From assembly GCA_023386115.1 (NCBI GenBank), contig JAEWKL010000093.1, positions 1 to 9,894 on the forward strand: a DNA stretch of 9,894 nucleotides, in the 5' to 3' direction. The notes under the pieces are model-generated. The model did not search any database, had not been told where the DNA came from, and worked only from the letters and a program-made list of their open reading frames with translations. Source of the DNA: Pseudomonadota bacterium (lineage in GTDB: Bacteria > Pseudomonadota > Alphaproteobacteria > Rhizobiales > Beijerinckiaceae). The position numbers and the translations under genes are program-made. This document shows positions 4,964-9,894 of this stretch, one piece after another. Positions within the stretch are counted from its first letter, which is position 1; each line of letters starts with the position of its first letter.

Positions 4964-5818
4964 TCAGCCCTGCGGGGTCATGTCGGCCTTGAACCACTTG
5001 ATCGAGAGTTTTTTCAGGGTGCCGTCGGCGATCACCGCGTCGATGCCCTCGTCGAGCCGCGCCTTCAGCTTCGCCTCGCCCTTGCGCAGGCCCATCGCCA
5101 CGCCGCGGCCGAGGACGCCGCCGCGGAAGCGGGGCCCGGCCAGCATCACCGTGCCGGCGAATTCCGGCTTCTCGGCGGTCGCCCGCAGGGGCGCGTCGTT
5201 GGCGAAGATCGCGTCGAGGCGGCCGGCGGCGAGGTCGAGGTCGTGCTGCTCGGTGGTCTTGTACTCGCGCACCTCGACGGTGCCCTTCAGGTACTTGTCC
5301 ATGAAGGCGGCGTGGATGGTTGAGACCTGGACGCCGACGGTCTTGCCCTTGAGGAGCGGCTTGATCGTGTCGAGCGCCTTCTGCGCCTCGGCCTCGTCCG
5401 TCAGGCTGAACTTCTGGTTAGCCAGCGGGAGCTTCGCCAGCGGGCCGTTGCGGTCGACCGCGAAGCCGGAGGAATCGCCGCTATAGGGCTTGGTGAAGTC
5501 CACCACCTTCAGGCGCGCGTCGGTGATGGTCATGCCCGACATGATGGCGTCGAACTTCTTGGCGTTGAGACCCGGCACCACGCCGTCCCAGTCCTGGGCG
5601 ACGAACTCGCATGTCAGCTTGGCGCGGGCGCAGATCTCGCGGCCGAGCTCGATCTCGTAGCCGTCGAGGGTGCCGTCGGGCTTGGTGAAGTTGTAGGGCG
5701 CGTAGGCGCCTTCGGTGGCGATCCTCACTGTCGCCGGCACCGTGTCCTCGGCCCGGGCGGCTCCGGCGGAGCCGAGCGCGAGGGAGAGGACGAGAGCGAG
5801 AGCAGACCTGATTCTCAT
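4964..5818 (-). CDS. Periplasmic binding protein of opine/basic amino acid ABC importer (OccT/NocT-like)
   Basis: Periplasmic solute-binding protein (SBP_bac_3 fold), 284 residues. Signal peptide 1-23 (MRIRSALALVLSLALGSAGAARA) with likely cleavage before ED. The mature part begins VRIATEGAYAPYNFTKPDGTLDGYEIELG, and AQDWDGVVPGLNAKKFDAIMSGMTIT is very close in style to Agrobacterium NocT/OccT. C63 and C70 have the spacing of the conserved disulfide in the lysine/arginine/ornithine and histidine binding proteins. R102 (TDARLKVVDF) fits the arginine that binds the ligand carboxylate. At the site of the amine-binding aspartate of those proteins (AGRLDA..., residue 207) there is Asn followed by Asp; NocT also appears to have Asn there. 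ATG 5818 is chosen because the signal peptide starts at once; the frame extends to 5947 without coding character. First gene of the importer operon; ligand probably a basic amino acid or an opine derived from one. Confidence 0.93.
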   Translation of the reverse strand: MRIRSALALVLSLALGSAGAARAEDTVPATVRIATEGAYAPYNFTKPDGTLDGYEIELGREICARAKLTCEFVAQDWDGVVPGLNAKKFDAIMSGMTITDARLKVVDFTKPYSGDSSGFAVDRNGPLAKLPLANQKFSLTDEAEAQKALDTIKPLLKGKTVGVQVSTIHAAFMDKYLKGTVEVREYKTTEQHDLDLAAGRLDAIFANDAPLRATAEKPEFAGTVMLAGPRFRGGVLGRGVAMGLRKGEAKLKARLDEGIDAVIADGTLKKLSIKWFKADMTPQG

Positions 5819-5853
5819 TGTGGCGTCGTTCCCGAACCTTTGAGGCGTTCCAC
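5815..5853 (-). other. 12-residue GTG mini-ORF ending on the binding protein start
   Basis: GTG 5853-5851 opens VERLKGSGTTPQ and ends at TGA 5817-5815, overlapping the binding protein start as ATGA. It has no clear ribosome site of its own, so it may be chance. Confidence 0.2.
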
Positions 5854-5857
5854 GCTC

Positions 5858-5887
5858 AGCTAACCCGCAAGGCATACCCGAAGGCAA
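5858..5887 (-). promoter_or_regulatory. Possible sigma-70-type promoter for the importer operon
   Basis: On the minus strand TTGCCT (5887-5882) and TTAGCT (5863-5858) are separated by 18 bases, and the second box is 39 bases before the binding protein ATG. The match is moderate and was found by eye, so it is only a candidate. Confidence 0.25.
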
Positions 5888-6043
5888 GCGCCAGCAGGCG
5901 GTGGTGATGCGAGCGGCATGCCACCGGCGGTTTGCACTCCCAGACAAGCGCTGCTATGGCGCCCCGACGGGCGATGGTGCCGGGCAGCGGGCGAGGAGCC
6001 CGCCGGGAGTTGAGCGATGGCCCCGAGGGCAGAGGCGCGACGA

Positions 6044-6063
6044 CGGATCGGCTGACCGATCCG
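6044..6063. repeat. Perfect 8-bp inverted repeat between divergent genes
   Basis: CGGATCGG, loop CTGA, CCGATCCG. It lies in the 293-base gap between the divergently read importer operon and the acetyltransferase gene, about 50 bases before the latter. No T-run follows on either strand, so an operator or leader hairpin fits better than a terminator. A weaker hairpin, GCGGGC/GCCCGC, lies at 5987-6003. No gene was found in this gap. Confidence 0.5.
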
Positions 6064-6070
6064 CCTTGAG

Positions 6071-6115
6071 ATGAGACGCCCGCCCCAGATGCGCCCACCC
6101 CGAGTGTGCCCGTGA
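6071..6115 (+). other. 14-residue leader ORF ending on the acetyltransferase start
   Basis: ATG 6071 reads MRRPPQMRPPRVCP, with a second in-frame ATG at 6089, and ends at TGA 6113-6115, overlapping GTG 6112 as GTGA. The DNA around the two ATGs is an imperfect direct repeat (AGATGAGACGCCCGCCCC followed by AGATGCGCCCACCCC). Translation is not shown, but the overlap supports GTG 6112 as the downstream start. Confidence 0.3.
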
Positions 6116-6615
6116 CCACGCTTCCCCTCGTCATCCGGCCCGAGACCCCGCGCGACAACGACGCCATCGTGCGCCTGCACGAGCGCGCCTTCGGCCCCGG
6201 CCGCTATGCCCGCACCGCCTTCCGGCTGCGCGAGGGAGTGCCGCACCTCTCCGACCTCTCGTTTACGGCGCTGGTCGGCACCTTGCTGGTCGGCTCGGTG
6301 CGAGTCTCGCCGGCCCGGGCAGGATCGAGCCCGCTCCTGGTGCTCGGGCCGCTGACCGTCGATCCCGCCTTCGGCAGCCGCGGCATCGGCGGCGCCCTGA
6401 TGCGCGCCTCCCTCGACGCCGCCCGGGCCGGCGGCCACGGCCTCGTCATCCTGGTCGGCGACGCACCGTACTACGCCCGGTTCGGCTTCCGGGTGCTCCC
6501 GCCACGCCAGCTCACCCTGCCGGGCCCGGTCGATCCGGGGCGGTTCTTAGGCCTGGAACTGCGCGAGGGAGCCCTGGCGGAAGCCGGGGGGACCATCGTC
6601 GGCGGCGCGCGCTGA
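6112..6615 (+). CDS. GNAT family N-acetyltransferase (YhbS-like)
   Basis: Cytoplasmic acetyl-CoA-dependent acetyltransferase of 167 residues. The N-terminal strand and helix VIRPETPRDNDAIVRLHERAF are typical of the family. Acetyl-CoA motif A is seen at LGPLTVDPAFGSRGIGGALMRASLDAA, with the pyrophosphate-binding loop SRGIGGAL. The later motif VGDAPYYARFGFRVLPP is characteristic of YhbS-type proteins (COG3153). The acceptor substrate cannot be predicted. There is no ATG in frame; GTG 6106 or GTG 6112 are possible, and 6112 is preferred because a GAG run lies seven bases upstream and a leader ORF stop overlaps it. It converges with the flavoprotein gene, with six bases between the stops. Confidence 0.87.
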   Translation: MTTLPLVIRPETPRDNDAIVRLHERAFGPGRYARTAFRLREGVPHLSDLSFTALVGTLLVGSVRVSPARAGSSPLLVLGPLTVDPAFGSRGIGGALMRASLDAARAGGHGLVILVGDAPYYARFGFRVLPPRQLTLPGPVDPGRFLGLELREGALAEAGGTIVGGAR

Positions 6616-6626
6616 GCCGGTTCAGC
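6611..6626. repeat. Imperfect palindrome containing both convergent stop codons
   Basis: GCTGAGCCGGTTCAGC pairs with itself at 14 of 16 positions. It holds the acetyltransferase stop (6613-6615) and the flavoprotein stop (6624-6622). With no T-run on either side it is not a classical terminator, though it may form a small hairpin at the 3' end of both messages. Confidence 0.4.
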
Positions 6627-7269
6627 CGGGATCGGCCTCGCCCGGATAGGCCTCGAGCGGGATCGTGCCGCCCCGGCGCGCGACTTCCTGCGCATCCTCC
6701 GCCGGCAGGGCGCCCTCGAAGATGTCCAGGCGCTTCCAGGCCGGGAAGGGCTGGTGCCCGGCCGGGTCGGGCAGGTGCGGCGAGAGCGTCGCGCCGGCGC
6801 TCCGGTGGATGTAGCGGCCGCAATTCACGAAGATCCGGTCGGCCGTGACCCGGACGACGTGATCCGCCCCCGGGTAGAGGGCGAGCAGTCCCGCCTCGTC
6901 GACGAGAGCCGCGGTGCCGTGCACCCGCAGCCGGTGCGGCTGCTCGAAATCGATGAAGAGCAGGCCGATGCGGGGATTCTCAGCCAGATTGCCAAGCGTC
7001 AGGAACATGCCGTTCCCGTCGTAGCTCGGAACGATCAGCTCGTTCGAGCCGGTGATCCGGATGAAGCCGGGCGCGCCGCCCTTGTAGGACACGGTGGGCT
7101 GGCCGCTCCCGTCCACCGTGCTGAGGAAGACCATCGTCGCGCTCTCGATGAAGTCGCGCTCGGGCGGCTCGAAACAGGCATGGGCATGCGCCTCCAGCCG
7201 GTCGGCGAGGGCGCGCGTGCCGTGCTCGTCCTGCAGGCGCCGATGGCTCGCGCTGAAGAAGACGCTCAT
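6622..7269 (-). CDS. Pyridoxamine 5'-phosphate oxidase-family FMN-binding protein
   Basis: A 215-residue cytoplasmic protein of the split-barrel flavin reductase/PNPOx-like fold. The core segment FIESATMVFLSTVDGSGQPTVSYKGGAPGFIRI (about 40-72) is the typical strand pair that binds FMN phosphate. It is followed by LIVPSYDGNGMFLTLGNLAENPRIGLLFIDFEQPHRLRVHGTA (about 78-120), which matches the family's D-x-x-G-N-x-x-NP-x-x-GLLFID pattern. The C-terminal part contains VNCGRYIHR (148-156). It resembles the general stress-type group annotated pyridoxamine 5'-phosphate oxidase family (COG3576 style), not true PdxH. The reaction is unknown; the group binds FMN or related cofactors. ATG 7269 is well supported by GGGAGGAA (7279-7272), two bases upstream. 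A minus-strand frame from 7304 ends on this ATG as ATGA. Confidence 0.87.
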   Translation of the reverse strand: MSVFFSASHRRLQDEHGTRALADRLEAHAHACFEPPERDFIESATMVFLSTVDGSGQPTVSYKGGAPGFIRITGSNELIVPSYDGNGMFLTLGNLAENPRIGLLFIDFEQPHRLRVHGTAALVDEAGLLALYPGADHVVRVTADRIFVNCGRYIHRSAGATLSPHLPDPAGHQPFPAWKRLDIFEGALPAEDAQEVARRGGTIPLEAYPGEADPG

Positions 7270-7304
7270 GGTTCCTCCCGCGGTCGGTCGCGGCGCCGGT
7301 CCAT
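7266..7304 (-). other. 12-residue mini-ORF ending on the flavoprotein start
   Basis: ATG 7304-7302 reads MDRRRDRPREEP and stops at TGA 7268-7266, overlapping the flavoprotein start as ATGA. The frame is open further upstream to 7523, but the translated sequence there has no protein-like character, so only the short version is listed, tentatively. It also covers the strong ribosome site of the flavoprotein. Confidence 0.25.
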
Positions 7305-7472
7305 GTCGGCCGGCGAGAGCGGTCGTGGTTCCGCTCGACCGTTGGCGTCAGTCCTAGCACGGCGGCGGGGGAGGGCCGCACCCGGCCTTATGGCGAACGG
7401 CGCCGGGGAGGCATGGCGAAGACGGGAGTGGGCGTGGTCCGCTCTTCCATCATCGCCCTGAGCATCATTCTG

Positions 7473-7490
7473 CCGGCCGTGGACGGCCGG
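7473..7490. repeat. 8-bp GC hairpin
   Basis: CCGGCCGT, two-base spacer GG, ACGGCCGG. It is perfect but not followed by a T-run. It lies upstream of the flavoprotein gene and downstream of the PepSY gene's terminator, so an operator or a transcript-end structure are both possible. Confidence 0.45.
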
Positions 7491-7525
7491 TGCCGAAACG
7501 GTCACCAATTCGGCGACAAACATGA

Positions 7526-7572
7526 TGCAAAAACAACAACCTCAGCAGAATTGCATGGTGCAACTCTGCTGA
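7526..7572 (-). terminator. Rho-independent terminator of the PepSY gene
   Basis: On the minus strand a 14-base stem (TCAGCAGAGTTGCA with TGCAATTCTGCTGA, one mismatch) closes on a three-base loop at 7558-7556. It is followed at once by a T-rich stretch, GGTTGTTGTTTTTGCA (7541-7526). This is the right strand and order to end transcription of the two-PepSY gene, whose stop is at 7670. Confidence 0.75.
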
Positions 7573-7590
7573 GAGAGAGCAAGCGCAGGA

Positions 7591-7649
7591 TCCCCTCTCC
7601 CACACCTTGCAGTGATTTCGGGCAAGCCCGAAATCGCCTGGAGAGGGGA
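7591..7649. repeat. Nested palindrome, REP-like
   Basis: An outer 10-bp stem, TCCCCTCTCC (7591-7600) with GGAGAGGGGA (7640-7649), encloses a perfect inner 10-bp stem, GATTTCGGGC (7614-7623) with GCCCGAAATC (7626-7635) and a two-base spacer. The CCCCTCTCC...GGAGAGGGG outer arms resemble short palindromes often scattered between genes of Rhizobiales; this is from memory. It lies between the PepSY gene stop and its terminator, so it would be transcribed into the 3' end of that message. Confidence 0.7.
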
Positions 7650-7669
7650 CTTGGACCTTGCCGTAAACT

Positions 7670-8272
7670 CTAGTCCTTCATCACCTGGCCGTCCGGCCCG
7701 ACCTTCACTTTTTGCTCCTTGTCGGCGAGCGCTACCTTGATCTCGTAGGCGACGGCCGAGCCCTCGCGCTCGACCTCGGCCTCGTAGGCCTTGCCGCCGC
7801 CGGCCTGCTTCTCGGCAATCGCCAGGGCGTCCTTCAACGAGACCTTGGCGTTGTTGAAGTCGGCGACCTTCAGGCGGGTGAAGTAGCGCTCGATCGGCTG
7901 GTTCTCGCTCTTGTAGAGCGCGCCGGTCTCGGCGTTGATGCCATGCTCGACCAGCTTGCCGTCCGGATAGACGACCTTGATCGCCCAATGGGTCGGGTTC
8001 TTGCCGTCGGCCTTCTCGAAATCGGCGTCGATGGCGCGACCGTTGCCGTCCTTCTGCTCGGCGGTGGCAATGGCCTGCGCCAGGCTGATCTTGGCCAGCT
8101 TGGCGGCCTGCCACTCCTTCATGTCCTTCACGTCGCTCGTCGAGGTCGCGGCGGGGGCGGTCGCCGGAGCCGTGCCCGGGGCGGTCGGGGCGGTCGGCGC
8201 AGGGGTCTGGGCGAGGGCGAGACCGGTGGTGAGGGCGAGGGCGCCGGCGGTGGCGAGGAAGCGCGTCAGCAT
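7670..8272 (-). CDS. Exported protein with two PepSY domains
   Basis: A 200-residue secreted or periplasmic protein. Residues 1-21 (MLTRFLATAGALALTTGLALA) form a signal peptide with cleavage before QTPAP. A Pro/Ala/Thr-rich low-complexity linker covers about 22-46. Two PepSY-like units follow: about 62-121 (ISLAQAIATAEQ to INAETGALYKSE) and about 144-200 (VSLKDALAIAEKQ to VGPDGQVMKD). Each has the family pattern of a helix followed by strands ending in V-x-P-x-G-x-V or N-A-E-T-G-x-L. PepSY domains are linked to inhibition of peptidases or to metal and cell-envelope roles; no specific partner is visible. ATG 8272 is chosen for the signal peptide and GGAG seven bases upstream; the frame extends to 8344 without coding character. 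It is read divergently from the four-cysteine protein gene and has its own terminator. Confidence 0.88.
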   Translation of the reverse strand: MLTRFLATAGALALTTGLALAQTPAPTAPTAPGTAPATAPAATSTSDVKDMKEWQAAKLAKISLAQAIATAEQKDGNGRAIDADFEKADGKNPTHWAIKVVYPDGKLVEHGINAETGALYKSENQPIERYFTRLKVADFNNAKVSLKDALAIAEKQAGGGKAYEAEVEREGSAVAYEIKVALADKEQKVKVGPDGQVMKD

Positions 8273-8329
8273 CGTGGTCTCCAAGGAGGCATCGTCGAGG
8301 ACACCGGAAACGCCGCTCGACCGACTTGG

Positions 8330-8371
8330 TTGCCCGTTGGGCAATCTGCTTCACGGCTGGGCAGCCCAGCC
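8330..8371. promoter_or_regulatory. Two adjacent inverted repeats between divergent genes
   Basis: TTGCCC-GTT-GGGCAA (8330-8344) and GGCTGGG-CAG-CCCAGCC (8355-8371) lie ten bases apart in the 192-base gap between the divergent PepSY and four-cysteine protein genes. They share a CCC/GGG core with a three-base spacer. Either could be an operator for one or both genes. Nothing else was recognised in this gap, apart from a short overlapping mini-ORF (MPPWRPRC, 8292-8266) before the PepSY gene. Confidence 0.4.
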
Positions 8372-8464
8372 CAGCCCGGCCCGGAACAGTGATACTCCCT
8401 GCCAGTTAGTCAGGCATCGCGGCCCGCCCGCAGCGGCGGTGCTTCACCGTTTCGGAGATCGTCC

Positions 8465-8749
8465 GTGCTGCCTCTCCGCGCCCTGCTCGCGCTCGCTCCC
8501 CTGATCCTCGCCACCCCTGCCCTGGCGCAAGGAAGACCTTTCCTCGGCGGGCCCGCCTCCGGCGGGCTGTTTCTCGATCCGGACGCGACCGGCTCGCTGC
8601 ACGGCGGGCGCGCGGGCGACAATCCCCCGCCGCGCACCGGCCCGCAGGCCTGCCAGCGCTGGTGCGAGACCGATTACGTCCCCTGCGACCCGCCGAACTT
8701 CAAGATCGCCGACGGACGTTGCCGGCCCTTCGGCGGCGGCCGCTTCTGA
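8465..8749 (+). CDS. Small exported four-cysteine protein, unknown function
   Basis: A 94-residue protein with a clear signal peptide, MLPLRALLALAPLILATPALA (1-21), with cleavage before QGRPF. The mature part is Gly/Pro-rich in its first half (GGPASGGLFLDPDATGSLHGGRAGDNPPP) and has four cysteines near the end, C63, C67, C74 and C86, with spacing C-x3-C-x6-C-x11-C, consistent with two disulfides in the periplasm. I do not recognise the family. GTG 8465 is used as the start; GGAG near 8456-8459 gives a normal spacing, and there is no better in-frame ATG. The stop is 32 bases before the dehydrogenase start, so the two may be co-transcribed. Confidence 0.7.
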   Translation: MLPLRALLALAPLILATPALAQGRPFLGGPASGGLFLDPDATGSLHGGRAGDNPPPRTGPQACQRWCETDYVPCDPPNFKIADGRCRPFGGGRF

Positions 8750-8781
8750 TTTCCTCGCGCCACTCCCAGAGACCGACCCGC

Positions 8782-9657
8782 ATGACCGACTTCCCCAAGC
8801 GCCCTTTCCCGAAACCGCCCTTCGCGCGCCAGAAGCTCATCCCGATGCCCGGGCGCGACGCCGACATGGATCCCCGGCCCGATTACGGCGAGACCCGCTA
8901 CAAGGGCTCGGGGCGGCTGGCCGACCGGAAGGCGATCATCACCGGCGGCGACAGCGGCATCGGCAAGGCGGTGGCCCTGGCCTTCGCCCGCGAGGGCGCC
9001 GACGTGCTGGTCGCCTATTACGACGAGCACGACGACGCCCGCGAGACCGCCAAGCTGATCGAATCCGCCGGCCGCCAGGCGGTGCTGGTGCCGGGCGACA
9101 TCAAGGACCCGGCCCATTGCCGCGCCATCGTCGAGAAGGCGGTGGCGGCGTTCGGGCGGGTCGACGTGCTCGTCAACAACGCCGCCCACCAGGCCACCGT
9201 GCAATCGATCGAGGAGATGAGCGACGAGGAGTGGGACGTCACGTTCCGCACCAACATCCACGCGATGTTCTACCTGACCAAGGCGGCGGTGCCGCACATG
9301 CGGCCGGGCTCGGCGATCATCAACACCACCTCGATCAACGCCGACACGCCGAGCCCGCAGCTGCTCGCCTACGCCACCACCAAGGGAGCGATCCAGAACT
9401 TCACCGGCGGCCTGGCGCAATTGCTGGCCGAGAAGGCGATCCGGGTGAACTGCGTCGCCCCCGGCCCGGTCTGGACCCCGCTGATCCCCTCGACCATGCC
9501 CGAGGAAAAGGTGCGCCAGTTCGGCTCCCAGGTGCCGATGAAGCGCCCCGGCCAGCCGGTCGAGCTCGCGCCCGTCTACGTGATGCTGGCGAGCGAGGAA
9601 GCGAGCTACGTCTCGGGCGCCACCGTGGCGGTGACCGGCGGCAAGCCGATGATCTGA
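8782..9657 (+). CDS. Short-chain dehydrogenase/reductase, YghA/GSP39 type
   Basis: NAD(P)-dependent oxidoreductase of 291 residues with a Rossmann fold. Before the core is an about 48-residue extension (PMPGRDADMDPRPDYGETRYKGSGRLADRKA) typical of the E. coli YghA and Bacillus general stress protein 39 group. Cofactor loop TGGDSGIG (54-61), GDI (105-107), NNAA (132-135), catalytic Ser184, Tyr197 and Lys201 in YATTK, and the substrate-side segment VAPGPVWTPLIPSTMPEEKV are all present, so it should be active. Proteins of this group reduce aldehydes or oxidise sugar alcohols, and several are stress-induced; the true substrate is not predictable. ATG 8782 is chosen to match the family N-terminus; the frame runs open to 8662 only as a shadow of the preceding gene. 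Its ribosome site is weak. Confidence 0.93.
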   Translation: MTDFPKRPFPKPPFARQKLIPMPGRDADMDPRPDYGETRYKGSGRLADRKAIITGGDSGIGKAVALAFAREGADVLVAYYDEHDDARETAKLIESAGRQAVLVPGDIKDPAHCRAIVEKAVAAFGRVDVLVNNAAHQATVQSIEEMSDEEWDVTFRTNIHAMFYLTKAAVPHMRPGSAIINTTSINADTPSPQLLAYATTKGAIQNFTGGLAQLLAEKAIRVNCVAPGPVWTPLIPSTMPEEKVRQFGSQVPMKRPGQPVELAPVYVMLASEEASYVSGATVAVTGGKPMI

Positions 9658-9696
9658 CGGGGGGTCCTGCTCGATTCGCGCAGGCTTCAGCCCGGA

Positions 9697-9894
9697 GCCC
9701 TCGCCCATCGGAAGGCGATCGAGCCGGATTTGCGGGCGCTCGGTGTCGAAGGCCTCTTCATCGACGGCCCGTCGCCTGCGACGAGGCCCGGCGGGATTCG
9801 GATCCCGACATTCCGGTCGAGCCCGGCAGCGACGCCTTCTACGGCCTGCGCAACTCTATGGGCGCCTATGATACCCTCGCGCCTTGGCATCGAC
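9697..9894 (+). pseudogene. Decayed MNT-type nucleotidyltransferase remnant (runs off window end)
   Basis: Frame 1 reads AHRKAIEPDLRALGVEGLFIDGP up to about 9768. From 9771 another frame reads VACDEARRDSDPDIPVEPGSDAFYGL. Joined with one base inserted near 9769, this matches the pattern of minimal nucleotidyltransferases (eLRaLGVe-LflFGSvARdEArpDSDvDllVe). Defects: a one-base deletion, a Pro in place of the Ser of the catalytic GS motif, Pro within the DSDxD region, and no ATG, GTG or TTG in frame between the dehydrogenase stop and TTG 9730. The second frame stays open to the end of the window. MNT proteins are usually antitoxin-like partners of HepT toxins; the downstream neighbour is not visible. 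A sequencing error could explain the shift but not the missing start or altered motif. Confidence 0.5.

Larger units (their letters stand above)
7270..7669. other. 400-base intergenic region with clustered palindromes
   Basis: No supported gene. From 7270 to about 7440 it must contain the flavoprotein promoter, though no clear boxes were recognised. From 7473 to 7650 it holds three palindromic elements listed separately: a GC hairpin, a terminator and a nested REP-like structure. Reading frames here in both directions have no protein character. Confidence 0.6.

Noticed and set aside
4178..5323. Long plus-strand open frame (381 codons) opposite permease Q and the binding protein
   Set aside because: It is antisense to two genes with clear family features, and its composition is dominated by Gly, Ala, Glu and Arg without any recognisable domain.
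6611..6626. Convergent palindrome as a bidirectional terminator
   Set aside because: The stem is short and imperfect and has no T-run on either strand.
7266..7523. 85-codon minus-strand frame upstream of the flavoprotein as a real gene
   Set aside because: The translation has no domain, signal or hydrophobic pattern and covers a hairpin region and probable promoter. Only its last 12 codons are kept, as a tentative mini-ORF.
8747..8785. Readthrough link: the frame of the four-cysteine gene next stops exactly on the dehydrogenase ATGA
   Set aside because: There is no start codon between the two stops, so there is no mini-ORF; the coincidence needs stop-codon readthrough, for which there is no sign.
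8674..9708. Minus-strand open frame (344 codons) opposite the dehydrogenase
   Set aside because: It is the antisense shadow of a complete dehydrogenase; His/Gly/Leu/Arg-rich with no domain pattern.

Overview
The window is high-GC DNA with the gene style of an alphaproteobacterium of the Rhizobiales type; Methylobacterium or a close relative is my guess from protein style, codon use and the GC-rich intergenic palindromes. I could not run a database comparison. It looks like ordinary chromosome with tightly packed short operons. No rRNA, tRNA, CRISPR array, transposase or phage gene is visible.

Layout. (1) 1-1482, plus strand: the 3' part of an SsuC/TauC-type permease and its SsuB/TauB-type ATPase, for import of a sulfonate, nitrate or similar small anion. 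(2) 1587-2096: an OsmC-family peroxide-defence protein. (3) 2264-2638: a small three-helix membrane protein in DNA that looks less GC-rich. (4) 5818 down to 2649, minus strand: a complete polar amino acid/opine ABC importer in the order binding protein, permease Q, permease M, ATPase, closest in style to OccT/NocT, OccQ, OccM and OccP. (5) 6112-6615: a GNAT acetyltransferase, divergent from the importer and convergent with a pyridoxamine-oxidase-like flavoprotein (7269-6622, minus). (6) 7270-7669: a 400-base gap with a cluster of palindromes, including a terminator and a nested REP-like element. (7) 8272-7670, minus: an exported protein with two PepSY domains. (8) 8465-8749: a small exported four-cysteine protein. 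(9) 8782-9657: a YghA-type short-chain dehydrogenase. (10) 9697-9894: the decayed remains of an MNT-type nucleotidyltransferase.

The most unusual thing is at gene junctions rather than in the proteins. At four junctions (686-713, 1479-1520, 4151-4210 and 4901-4934) the DNA around a start or stop codon is tandemly duplicated with periods of 14, 14, 20 and 17 bases. All four periods leave remainder 2 on division by 3. Each upstream start codon copy therefore opens a tiny reading frame whose stop codon overlaps the next start codon. Between the two opine-type permeases this gives a complete stop/start chain: permease Q ends in ATGA, then two 7-residue mini-ORFs each end in ATGA, and the last overlaps the start of permease M. 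The arrangement suggests termination-reinitiation ladders that could set subunit ratios. Single, non-duplicated mini-ORFs ending on the start codon also precede several other genes here.
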